A stretch of DNA of 50,849 nucleotides. Source: Verrucomicrobiota bacterium. GTDB lineage: Bacteria; Verrucomicrobiota; Verrucomicrobiia; Verrucomicrobiales; Akkermansiaceae. The position numbers were made by a program, and so were the translations under genes. The first letter of the stretch is position 1. Every line of letters begins with the position of its first letter. Below the pieces are notes generated by a model, which worked only from the letters and a program-made list of their open reading frames with translations, ran no database searches and had not been told where the DNA came from. The stretch is from NCBI GenBank assembly GCA_026397725.1, contig JAPLUI010000254.1, positions 13,543 through 64,391 of the forward strand, read 5' to 3'. This document shows positions 8,801 to 17,321 of the stretch, one piece after another.

Positions 8801-11800
8801 GTATTCTCGTCGTAGATGTTGTAGTTGACGTTGTAAGCGGCCTCGCCCAAGCCTTTGGCGTAGTTCCAGAAGAGCCGGTTGTAAACCGGGTAGCTCTTGC
8901 GGAAATCGGTGCCCCGCAGCAACGCGAGTTCCTCGTGCAGCAGGTCCGCCTCCATGTTTTGGAAGGCGAACGTGTACGGGGCGACGCTCGCCAGGCCGCC
9001 GTCGTCGGTCACGGCGATGGTGGAATCCTGCGCGTCGCTGTAGGCCTCACGGGCGAGCAGTTCATAGAGCACGGCCAAGCGGGTGGCGGCGAGCAGCAGC
9101 GCCTGGTTGATGCCGTCGGTACTCACGGGGTTGGATGAGTTGTCGATGGAGAGTTCACGGGCGCGGGCCAGCACCGTCTCGTAAAGTTCGATCAGGCCGG
9201 TGTGCTCGATGACATTCTTGTCGGGATTGAGCGCCACCTTGCCGGCGAAGGGAGCCCCGGCGATCTGGATCTGGCTGCTGTAGGTGGCCGGGCTTTCGTT
9301 GCTGAAGAAGTCGGTATAGCGGGCCTCGTAGGGGTTGATGCGGTCGAGCACGCGCTTCACCCAGCCCATCACCAATTGCGGGATGTAGCGCTTGCTGCCG
9401 TCGGCCTGGAGTTGTGGTGAGTTCGCCGCGCCGGCCCACTGGAAAGGCGCGGGGGAGGCGGGCGGGACATTGCCCGGTTTCCACTCCGCGGCGGGATTGG
9501 TGATCTCGAAGGGCACCAGCGTCCAGCTCGATTCGTTCTTGTGCCGGTAACGCATCAGCACCAACTTGTCGGCGAGGACCACATCGGGGCGGCCTTCGAA
9601 GACGATGGAATGCAGCCCGAGATGCTTGGCCCGCTGGTCGGTTAGAGCCGCGCGATCCGCCGGAATGTATTGTTGCCAGAGCGAGTGGCCCTGCGCGTCG
9701 GTTTCCGTTAGAGTGCCGTTATCCAGCACTTCGGTCGCCACGAGGTCGAGTGGGGCCGCGTCGCGGATCCACCATTCGTAATAGAGGTCGTCGGTGTTGG
9801 CACCGAACTCGCCGTTGTGTTGCAGCGTGATTTTCTCGCTGAAGGCATCGGCCGCTTCGATCACCTTGATCGCACCGCGATAGCGATCCGGCACGATCTC
9901 GATGATGTGCAGGCTGACCGGCGCGCCGGCCAGTTCGCTGCGGTTGTTTTCGGCGATCGTGACAAAGAGCGACCCGCTGACACCTCGCTCTAGCAACTTC
10001 GGGCTGGGGACGAGCGCCGCGCCGACGCCAAAGCTGTCGAGCGGCAGGACCTCCGGAACCTGAATGGGCAGGGCGTTGCCGGTGAGCGCGTAGAAGCGAT
10101 AGAAATCCGTGTCCAGGTTCAATGCGGCAGGCTTCGGCTTGAGTCCCGACAGGAACACCGGATTCGTCACGCTCGCACTGACCGTGCTCACGTCGTGCGG
10201 GTTCTGCGATTGCAGATAGAGGGCGGTGATCGCCGCCCGCCAGTCCCCATCGGACGAGAGGCCGCTCACCCGCTTGTATTCATCGGAGGTCAGGACATTC
10301 GGTTCGAGGATATTGAGCGGGTCCGGTCCGGCGGTTAGGTCCGCATCGCCGCTCTCCTTCTCGTTGAGCCGCCCGCGGAAGACGAGTTTCTGGGCCAGCG
10401 AATCGAAATAGAACCGTTTCTGCAACGAGCCTGGCAGCTCCTTGAAATACCAGCGCTCGGCCACGATGAAGAGCTTGTCGGTCTTGTCCGGCGTGAAGCC
10501 GGCGGCCGTCATTCGCGCTTGGGTAAAGGGCCTCTCGCGCCGATCGAGGGGGCGGATGATGCGGGCCGAGAAATCGCTAAGGCGGTAGGTATTCGCCGCC
10601 GCCGCCGTGGTGAAGGTCATGCTTGGCGTGGCGCTGTCGAAGACCACTTCGGCCGCCGCCATGGCCACCAGCGCGGGCAGGCCCTCCGAGCCGGGGTTTT
10701 CATTGAAGGCCTCGCCGCCCTGATAGGTCAGGGTTTCGCCGCGCTTGAGCTTCGGATAGGTCGTGCGCCAGGACGAGTTGTAGATCACCCGCACCGGCTG
10801 CAGGCTGGCACCGCTGCCGGTGAAGTGGACGTTGTCCTGCGGCAACCAGGCCAGCGGCGTGCCGGGCGTGACGGGGCTCGGCAGGAAAAAGTCGCTGCGG
10901 AACGGATAGAAGAACTGGTGGAAAAAGCGGCCGCCGCCGGAGGCGACCCAGGCGTGATGGCTGACGTCGCGCCACAGCGTGCGCTGGTTGACGCCAGCGA
11001 CCTGGATGTTGCCGCCGCGCTCGTCCAGCATGGTGACGTTGCCGATCACGAGGTTGAGCGGATAGGGCGGGATCAACAGGTCGCCGGCAAATACCGGATA
11101 GTCGAATTGATAGTTGAAGTTATAGGTTTTGGCGGGATCCATGGTCAGGAAGCGGTCTTCCGGCGCGGTCGCGCTCTCGTAGGCCAGGCCGGGCGTGGCG
11201 TTGACTTCGGGATCGCTGGGGCGCGGGAAGGTCTTGGTGCCGTCACGGGTCTTGAACACCTGATAGGCCGCCATTTCCGGCTCGCCCGTCGTCAGGTTGT
11301 CCACCTGCACCAGGACCCATGGCGCGGAGGTGTAGCCGGTGCCGCTCGTGACATTGATGTTGGACTGGAGCGCGAAGGCGGCGAGCGGCGGGTTGTTAGG
11401 AATGTCATCGCCGAGATTCTTGAGCTTCAAGGCCGCACGGCCGGAGGCGGCGGCGATGGCGTGTTCCTCGTTCGGGTTGAAGCCGGGGAGGTTGCGGCCG
11501 GGCTGGTTGTAGATGCTGAAGTTGGCATACGCGGCGAGATCGAACACCGGCTGCAGTTTGCCGCTGCGATCCACGCCTTCCGAGCCGCTCCGGCTGGCGA
11601 TGTAGATGGCCTTGTCCTTGTGCGGGCCGTATGTCGGATAGATCACCTCGTCATAAGCGGCCTCGCGGTAGGGCCAGGCCACGTTCGGATGGGAGATCCC
11701 GTCGTGCCGGTACGGGTTCTCGTAGTAGGCGACCTCGAGCCGCCGCGCCGGCTCAGTATAGAGGCGTTTCTCGTTGACGGGAAAGAGCGGACCCCAGGTG

Positions 11801-14800
11801 CCCACTTCCGCAGCGCGATTGTAGAGGGCGGCGTTGTAGTTGGAAATCGCGTTCAGAACGTAGCCGCTGCCGTTGAAGCCGGCGTCGTCCAACGCGCTGT
11901 CGAGGCGGGTGGCGACTTCCTGCACGTCGAGGCGTGCCCACAGGCCGGTCCAGAGTCCGGTGCGGTCGTTGGCGGACTTGGGTCCGACACCGACGTTGGC
12001 GACGGTGCCGGTGTTGGCAAAGGAGAAGGCCCCGGTCCCGGGATTGGTCGGGGCGGCTTCGAAATTGAAGTGGAGCACCGGGAGCATGGGGACGCCCCCG
12101 CTCATGCGCAGAGTCGTGGCGCGATGTTCACGCAAGCTGCGGACTTCAGCGGGCGTGAGATAGGTGCCCGGCACGTTGGCAAAGAGGCGGACCTGGTCGA
12201 GTCGCAGGAGGCGTTCCGGGTTGGCGCCGACCCCGAACTTCAGGCTCGTTTCCAGCAGACTGGACCCGACCGAGAACGCAGCGGTGGCTCCGCCGGGAAT
12301 CAGGGTGGTGACCAACCCGTCGCCCGCGCTCCGGCCGTCCGCATCGAAATAGAGCAGCGTCACCGGAATGCCAAAGAACGTTTCCCCGAAAACATGGATG
12401 ACGTAGTGGCTCCAGCCCGCGCCCGCATTGGCGAGCGGATGCCGCACGGACAGGCGGTTGGCGCATCGTGCGGTGATGGTGGAGGTGGCCGGATCGAGCA
12501 TCACTTCCAGCTTGCCGGGACCGGTGCTCAGGACGGTCACCGGGCTGTCACCCGGTTGGAGGTGCTTGGTGTTCAGCCAGAAATCGAGCACGAAGTTGGC
12601 GCCGGAGTCGAGCATTGCCGGAGCGCCGCTGCCGCGCGAGATGACCCCCACCGCACCGTTACCGGCCGCAGCACCGCCGCCCAGTTCGAGCCCGCGGCGA
12701 CCTAACGGATTTTCGGCGGAGTCCGGCAGGAGCGGAGCGACCGGGGTTGATTCCACCACGCGCACCGCGAGGTTCTCCTCGGTTAGATCGCCGTTCGCCA
12801 CCTCGTCCGGATTCGGCCGGTAACTGAAAAGCAGCACACTGCGCCCGCTGCCACGAGTGCTGAAGGGGACCCCGGCGGTGGCCGTATCCACGGCGGCGAC
12901 GGTGGTCCGCTCGGCAAAGGTCAAGGCCTGGAACTTCCAGGGGTCGGTGGCGCTGAGGTCAAGCTTGGTGGGCGGACTGCGATCCGGGGTGCTGGCGTAG
13001 CGGTGCCGGTAGTGCGCTGCCGGGGACGCCGGAAATTCGCTGGCGGTTCCGGCGAGCGTGGTGGTGGTGACGTAGGCGGGCGCGCTGCCTTCGCGCATCC
13101 CGGTGGCATCCTCCCGCGCTGAGGAAAGGGGCACGCTCTCCCCCGGAAAACCACTGACTATCTCGATCCGGTAGGTTTTCGTCGGGTCGTCGGCGTTCGG
13201 CCACACGAGTTGATAGCTGCCGGGATGCACCGGCAGCAGCCGCTTGCCAAGTTGGTCCCAGCGCACCGGAAAACCCGTGGCGGTGCCGTCGGGGACATAG
13301 GTGCCGACGCGCGTGAAGCTCTCGGCGGGACCGAGGTCGGCGGCTCGCAGGACCGCACCATCGCACAAGGCCGGGATGAGCTGCAGGTCCGGATTCATCG
13401 CATCAAAGGCTTGCCCGAGCGCCACTTCGGCCCGGAACACCGTCGGCTCGTAGAGAAAATGCACCTCGGTGGGTTTCCCCACGGTGCCCACCGCCGAGGC
13501 CCGCGCAACGCGTGATACGCCAACCTCATCGCCAAGGGTGATATCCGTGAGGCTCGAGACATCCGTGCCGAGCATTGCCAAGTCGCCGCTCGGCGCGGCC
13601 GGGAAATTCCGCAGGGTGTAGCAGCGGTCGAAAGTCCGGTAGAAACTGCCGACCTGCACCTTGCGCCCGACATCGAGCCAAACCTCGTTGGACGGGGCGA
13701 TGCTGAAGTAGGTATGGTCCGCAGTTAGGGACTCATCCACTGTTGTCGTGCTCGGATTATCGAGGAAAAACGTGCGTACGAAAGTCTCCTGGAGCAAGGG
13801 TGGATTGCCCTGCGCGGCGTCAATGATCGCCGCGTCGAAGCGGTAGCGCATCTGTCCCGCCCAGGTCCAGCGCACCCGCAGCCAATCGTTGATGGTGGTG
13901 TTTTCGGTGACGACCCGGTTGCCGGTGCCGCCCAGCGTCACGGCGGGCCGCTCCACCCGCGTGCCGGCCGGACCGCCCACGTTGAGTTGATAGGTCTTGG
14001 CCGCGTAGCGGAAGCCGGAGAGATCGAGCCCGAAGGGGTCCTGGCCGACGGTGCGGTCCATCGCGGAGGAGAACTGGCTATCCCTGGCCAGCCAGATGCG
14101 GCCCACCTCGGGCACGGCATTGCCGATGCCGGGCGCGAGATCCACGCCCCCGAGGTCCTTGGATTCGATGAACGCGGCATACTCGAGTTCCCATTTCCAG
14201 ATGACCTTGATGTCGCGGGTGATGGTCCGCTCGAAGAAGCGTGCCACCCCCTGGACCGCTTCCCCGTCGATCGCATAGCCGACATTGCGTGCCCGGTAAC
14301 AGGCTTTGGTGGCATCCGGTTCATCCAGGCCACCGATGGCATCCAATTCAACGCCGTCCTTGTTAAAGTATATGAACTCAGGAGCATCGAAGGTGACGGT
14401 GCTGCCAGGATAGCGCGCGTGGCCGGCACCATCCTTGGTGTGGGTGCCATAGAACGCCACTTTCCCATCGCCGATGGTCTTGGTGGTGGCACCCGGCGTC
14501 AAGACCGTGCCTTGTGATAGGGCGCTTTCCACCGTGACCATTACCGGCCGCTCAAAGCGCAGTCCGAATTGGTTGAACGGGGTTTGGTAGAGCGGAATCG
14601 CACCCAGATTACTCTCGATGCCGTAACCATGCGTAATCCCACTGTCAGCCGTGGCATTCTGAATGCCAATCCCGAAGTTCCGCAGGGTTTCGGCGGTGGG
14701 GTCCAGCGCCTTGTAATGCATCTCGGCAATGTTGGTGCCCTCGAAGAGCTTGATCTGGAACGTGACATGTTTCGCGGGGGTGGAATAATAGCTCACGTTC

Positions 14801-15288
14801 TGCCATTGGACAATGAACCTCCGGTTAGGCGCCGTGCCCAGGGTGTCGAAGAAGATTTTCCCACTCAAGGCATCCCCTGGCTTCAAATCCGCGAAGAATC
14901 CGGCGATCACATTCCGCGGGCTGATTGTCTTGGGAAATGGGACGGCGAAGCTGGCACCGGCATGATTGGGGTAAGCACTCGAACCACTTCCAAAGGTGAT
15001 ATATCCGTTGGTGCCGATATAGCAGGTCGTGTATTGGTTGCCATAAAAATAGAACGGAAAACCAATCGACACGGCTTCAGAGTATGAGTCATCCGAGGAC
15101 AGGGCCGCCAACGTAATCCCGAGGTTGGCACCTGAGGAGATTTCCTCAAAGTCGGCCAGCGCGTATCCCGAGGTGAGCTTGTATCCGAACACGTCCGGGG
15201 AGGCTTGGGCGAGTGCGTGGTTCGGTGCCAGCCATAGCACGGATAGGGCAAGCCCTGCCAGGCAACTCAGGTGCGGGTGGTTTTTCAT
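5848..15288 (-). CDS. Giant exported protein (3146 aa) with TcA-toxin-like C-terminal region
   Basis: The ATG at 15288 begins a Sec signal peptide (MKNHPHLSCLAGLALSVLWL...). About residues 30-240 share a nidogen-like module with the 3971-aa neighbour (FPFYFYGNQYTTCYIGTNGY; LGTAPNRRFIVQ). About 860-1000 are LamG-like. An EF-hand-like loop (DENTDGFINEDDA) lies near 2160. About 2570-2625 is a heptad-rich coiled coil (FLKDFENKTKRLQSELKLF), followed by an Ala-rich hydrophobic stretch (about 2625-2685) and more coiled coil to about 2790. YQSAFDHAARYAWLAARAYD lies near 2800, and the last 300 residues are beta-rich, ending ETVTDIKLYFQTYSHQG. The order of the last third recalls the shaft, pore tip and TcB-binding domain of TcA toxin subunits. 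No TcB or TcC gene is in the window. That likeness is inferred by eye; the rest is unassigned. Confidence 0.7.
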   Translation of the reverse strand: MKNHPHLSCLAGLALSVLWLAPNHALAQASPDVFGYKLTSGYALADFEEISSGANLGITLAALSSDDSYSEAVSIGFPFYFYGNQYTTCYIGTNGYITFGSGSSAYPNHAGASFAVPFPKTISPRNVIAGFFADLKPGDALSGKIFFDTLGTAPNRRFIVQWQNVSYYSTPAKHVTFQIKLFEGTNIAEMHYKALDPTAETLRNFGIGIQNATADSGITHGYGIESNLGAIPLYQTPFNQFGLRFERPVMVTVESALSQGTVLTPGATTKTIGDGKVAFYGTHTKDGAGHARYPGSTVTFDAPEFIYFNKDGVELDAIGGLDEPDATKACYRARNVGYAIDGEAVQGVARFFERTITRDIKVIWKWELEYAAFIESKDLGGVDLAPGIGNAVPEVGRIWLARDSQFSSAMDRTVGQDPFGLDLSGFRYAAKTYQLNVGGPAGTRVERPAVTLGGTGNRVVTENTTINDWLRVRWTWAGQMRYRFDAAIIDAAQGNPPLLQETFVRTFFLDNPSTTTVDESLTADHTYFSIAPSNEVWLDVGRKVQVGSFYRTFDRCYTLRNFPAAPSGDLAMLGTDVSSLTDITLGDEVGVSRVARASAVGTVGKPTEVHFLYEPTVFRAEVALGQAFDAMNPDLQLIPALCDGAVLRAADLGPAESFTRVGTYVPDGTATGFPVRWDQLGKRLLPVHPGSYQLVWPNADDPTKTYRIEIVSGFPGESVPLSSAREDATGMREGSAPAYVTTTTLAGTASEFPASPAAHYRHRYASTPDRSPPTKLDLSATDPWKFQALTFAERTTVAAVDTATAGVPFSTRGSGRSVLLFSYRPNPDEVANGDLTEENLAVRVVESTPVAPLLPDSAENPLGRRGLELGGGAAAGNGAVGVISRGSGAPAMLDSGANFVLDFWLNTKHLQPGDSPVTVLSTGPGKLEVMLDPATSTITARCANRLSVRHPLANAGAGWSHYVIHVFGETFFGIPVTLLYFDADGRSAGDGLVTTLIPGGATAAFSVGSSLLETSLKFGVGANPERLLRLDQVRLFANVPGTYLTPAEVRSLREHRATTLRMSGGVPMLPVLHFNFEAAPTNPGTGAFSFANTGTVANVGVGPKSANDRTGLWTGLWARLDVQEVATRLDSALDDAGFNGSGYVLNAISNYNAALYNRAAEVGTWGPLFPVNEKRLYTEPARRLEVAYYENPYRHDGISHPNVAWPYREAAYDEVIYPTYGPHKDKAIYIASRSGSEGVDRSGKLQPVFDLAAYANFSIYNQPGRNLPGFNPNEEHAIAAASGRAALKLKNLGDDIPNNPPLAAFALQSNINVTSGTGYTSAPWVLVQVDNLTTGEPEMAAYQVFKTRDGTKTFPRPSDPEVNATPGLAYESATAPEDRFLTMDPAKTYNFNYQFDYPVFAGDLLIPPYPLNLVIGNVTMLDERGGNIQVAGVNQRTLWRDVSHHAWVASGGGRFFHQFFYPFRSDFFLPSPVTPGTPLAWLPQDNVHFTGSGASLQPVRVIYNSSWRTTYPKLKRGETLTYQGGEAFNENPGSEGLPALVAMAAAEVVFDSATPSMTFTTAAAANTYRLSDFSARIIRPLDRRERPFTQARMTAAGFTPDKTDKLFIVAERWYFKELPGSLQKRFYFDSLAQKLVFRGRLNEKESGDADLTAGPDPLNILEPNVLTSDEYKRVSGLSSDGDWRAAITALYLQSQNPHDVSTVSASVTNPVFLSGLKPKPAALNLDTDFYRFYALTGNALPIQVPEVLPLDSFGVGAALVPSPKLLERGVSGSLFVTIAENNRSELAGAPVSLHIIEIVPDRYRGAIKVIEAADAFSEKITLQHNGEFGANTDDLYYEWWIRDAAPLDLVATEVLDNGTLTETDAQGHSLWQQYIPADRAALTDQRAKHLGLHSIVFEGRPDVVLADKLVLMRYRHKNESSWTLVPFEITNPAAEWKPGNVPPASPAPFQWAGAANSPQLQADGSKRYIPQLVMGWVKRVLDRINPYEARYTDFFSNESPATYSSQIQIAGAPFAGKVALNPDKNVIEHTGLIELYETVLARARELSIDNSSNPVSTDGINQALLLAATRLAVLYELLAREAYSDAQDSTIAVTDDGGLASVAPYTFAFQNMEADLLHEELALLRGTDFRKSYPVYNRLFWNYAKGLGEAAYNVNYNIYDENTDGFINEDDARALYPQGHGDAWGHYLSALGMHYTLLQHPTFNWKTRSELYSLMQNVLEVDFLDEKTFAKLAAGKARAGRDIVRDTYRLNYTQDPDGQWQGYTDGADPARAWGVSEWAHRTGQGAYFDWAVANSLLPDQAVPVAPGSTPENLDHLERLGASDEIGEIAGGLYEIQLAMDEANGGVNPLGFDSDAITFDLDPAAYDSGNTHFEQIYNRALAASSNALATLDFATKAGNKLRRIADDTDALTLEALRQDLDYRNRLIEIFGRPYEGTIGFGKPFPEGYEGPDTFLYAYLDKTKISQLVPQTKPEADSTTVHFNNIFRRAKGLMDNPTMVDLYNDVWGGSGATERKAAFESLVGANLYELETPPGVPFTAPYNTASKYGFQAPATWGQRTSYGKVQRALEDMLLTEVGLDQSVSDYISFLKDFENKTKRLQSELKLFQERQSLGDQIDIIRQTVNGTFVAIETAIGIFETISTVTGDIAAAVAEALPTSIGFSNDVTSVGRGIALAAAVAAEEPIQIVKNVKDIAKLVDEMVRDEMISGLEGDIELVQQISALEGLVEELSNLAGGDQSKRDAVGMAVQSLELNRQDYFTAQAEGFRLLREREAFNKILAAKVQKNRYQDMIFRLSRNEAMGKYQSAFDHAARYAWLAARAYDYETSLDPGHPAAPGVLLDKLVKERQLGLWSGDGQPQAGQGGLAEILNHLNGNFQVLKGQLGLNNPQSETAKISLRSELFRIGPGVAGGGAAASDERWTDALKARIEPDLNQMPEFVRYCRPFASAGTGSQPGVVIRFRTSIEPGLNCFGLPLAAGDHNYSSANFATKVRGFGVWLDNYNAAGLSTSPRAYLVPVGDDYLRVSTAAQPLTRAWGVREQRIPTPFTINQGNLTAPGFIPTLNGLEGGFGELRRHGDFRMYHDHGSAVDDAELVMDSRLIGRSVWNSEWLLIIPGADLHVDPATGLTKLAETVTDIKLYFQTYSHQGQ

Positions 15289-15351
15289 CGCTTTTGGAAA
15301 TGGAATGTCAGGTGAGGCATGGAGAGTCATCGGAGGGGGGTCTATGGGGGT

Positions 15352-17298
15352 TCACTCGAGGGTGGCGACGGGGCTCACGCGGCGCAGTTCGATGCGGCCG
15401 GTAAGTTCGAGATCGGTTTTGATGAGGCCCTGGATGGTCTCGTGGAAGGAGCCGCGCAGCCGCTCGGTTAGAGGCTGTGCCGGGTCGAAGAGGATGGTCA
15501 CTTCACGGGTGATCTTGGGGCCGCGGGGGTGTTGCTGGTGGTAGGCGTGGCGGAAGGGATTGCTGCGGTGGAAGGGGTCGAGGGTGAGGGTGCCCTGCAC
15601 GGATTGGCCGGCCCCGAGGGCCCCGCTCACCGGCAGATTCGTCGCATAGATCTCCTTGAGGGCCGGGGGGCGGATGCTGCGGAACAGCAGATAGGAGTCG
15701 ATCGCGGCGGGAGTGACGGCGGCGCGGTTGGCATAGAGATTTTTGCCGGAGGCCCAGTCGGTGACCGGGCTGGTGGACTCGGCGACGATCATGTCGATGA
15801 GGTCGCCCGCGCCGGAACTCTGCGAGGCAGGGTCCGTCTTGCGCGGCATGTCGTAGGCGACCGCCTCGAGGCGCAGGCCGACGCGCTTGCCGTTGCGTTC
15901 CTTGACGCCCTCAAAGAACGGAATCCGCGCCTGGTCCACCACCAACACCGGCACTGCCGCCACCGCCGGGTCGGCCGTCTTGGTCTGCATGAGCGTCACC
16001 TGGGAGAGCAGGCGCACAGTCCCCCCGGCATCCGAGTGCAGCAGGATGCGCAGCGGCGCGGAACCGGCGGCGGGCCGTGAGGGTGAACCGTCTTCGACGA
16101 TGCTGGTCACGGACTCGACAATGACTTCGCCGACCCAGAGTCCGGTCGCCGGACTGGTGGCCACGCCCGGGACTGCGGCAATGTCCGCCGGCGAGTCGCT
16201 GTCAAAGGCACTGAGCGGCAGCCAGAACAGGCTGCCCGCACCGGTCTTGAGGCGATAGACGTTGGTGCGGCCGCCCGCGCCGAAGGTTCCGCTGCGCTTG
16301 GCCCCGAGGGTGAGGGTGGCGGTGGCTTGTGGCGCGACGGTCTCGCCGAGGGCAGCACTCGCGCCAGCACCCGGCGCGGAATCAACCTGGTTGCCCCGCG
16401 TGTATGACAGGCTGTCGGCGGCCGGTCTCACCACATGGCAGGCGAGGTTGCCCGGGCCGGTGCTGACGGTGATCAGGTCCAGTTGGGGAGTCGCGGCGGC
16501 GGTCCCGAGATTGGTGAAGACAAGTTCTTTCAGATCGAGTTCCAAGAGGTCCACGCCGGCACCGGTGGGCACGGCGTCTGCCGGGCCTCCGAAGTTCAAC
16601 CTGCCGGTGATGGCATGATCGAAATCAACCGCCACCGGACCCATGTAGGTGGACGGCCCGGCGGAGAAGATCCAGTAGGCTTTGTCGGCAACCATCGGAT
16701 CGGTCCCCGTCACATGTTCCCAACTCCCGCTGGTGGCGTTCAAGCGGAATATCTTGGCGATCGGGTGCTTGCCACCGGAGGGCCCGAAGAAGGCGTCAAA
16801 GCTGGGCGTCCCCTCCAGCCCGAAGCCGATCAGATTGTAGCGGTCCGGGGTCCAGGTCGGGCGGAAGAAGCTGGCCTTGCCGGTGACGGGCAGCGCGAAC
16901 GTGGCGGTGCCGGTGGCCACCTGAATCAGATAGGGCCGGTTGCCAAAGATCATGCCGAGGTTGTTGGTGCCCGCCGGGTCGGTCCGTTTCCACTGCTGCC
17001 ACTCGGCTTGGTTGAAGGTCCCGGCACTCACCGGAGCCGCACCGAAAAATTCCGCCAGGCCGGCGAGCGGCTTGGGCGTGGCGATGACCTGGATTGCGGG
17101 GTTGGTGAAGACGTCCTGGGGCGATTTCGGTTGGCCGGCGTTGGGGCCGCTGTCATAGACCGGCTCGACTTCCAGCCAGACGGCATTCCAGCCTGCGGTG
17201 AGCGTGAGTGTCTGCGGGACGGTCTGGGCCCGGGCCGGCCCGGCCGCAATGAGGGCGGCGGCCAAGACCGCCATGATCGAAAAGGAGGAACGTTTCAT
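15352..17298 (-). CDS. Exported beta-rich protein of unknown function (648 aa)
   Basis: The ATG at 17298 gives MKRSSFSIMAVLAAALIAAG then ARAQ, a standard Sec signal peptide; longer in-frame starts overlap the upstream gene and lack a signal. The mature N-terminus has LTLTAGWNAVWLEVEP and later YNLIGFGLEGTPSFDAFF, a pattern seen in verrucomicrobial secreted proteins. The C-terminal part ends with a segment, GSFHETIQGLIKTDLELTG, that may close a beta-sandwich. I recognise no catalytic motif. It lies 23 bp downstream of the 3971-aa gene and 63 bp upstream of the 3146-aa gene, so it probably acts with both. No Shine-Dalgarno sequence is obvious, as for its neighbours. Confidence 0.65.
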   Translation of the reverse strand: MKRSSFSIMAVLAAALIAAGPARAQTVPQTLTLTAGWNAVWLEVEPVYDSGPNAGQPKSPQDVFTNPAIQVIATPKPLAGLAEFFGAAPVSAGTFNQAEWQQWKRTDPAGTNNLGMIFGNRPYLIQVATGTATFALPVTGKASFFRPTWTPDRYNLIGFGLEGTPSFDAFFGPSGGKHPIAKIFRLNATSGSWEHVTGTDPMVADKAYWIFSAGPSTYMGPVAVDFDHAITGRLNFGGPADAVPTGAGVDLLELDLKELVFTNLGTAAATPQLDLITVSTGPGNLACHVVRPAADSLSYTRGNQVDSAPGAGASAALGETVAPQATATLTLGAKRSGTFGAGGRTNVYRLKTGAGSLFWLPLSAFDSDSPADIAAVPGVATSPATGLWVGEVIVESVTSIVEDGSPSRPAAGSAPLRILLHSDAGGTVRLLSQVTLMQTKTADPAVAAVPVLVVDQARIPFFEGVKERNGKRVGLRLEAVAYDMPRKTDPASQSSGAGDLIDMIVAESTSPVTDWASGKNLYANRAAVTPAAIDSYLLFRSIRPPALKEIYATNLPVSGALGAGQSVQGTLTLDPFHRSNPFRHAYHQQHPRGPKITREVTILFDPAQPLTERLRGSFHETIQGLIKTDLELTGRIELRRVSPVATLE

Positions 17299-17321
17299 AT
17301 GTTTGTTAGATCGGGTCACGG

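Noticed and set aside
10519..12705. Long plus-strand open frame of 728 codons inside the 3146-aa gene
   Set aside because: It is the antisense of a well-supported gene, rich in Gly/Arg/Val/Glu as expected for the complement of GC-rich codons, with no domain or signal. Similar antisense frames (for example 23466-25328, 34209-36038, 46656-48284) were rejected for the same reason.
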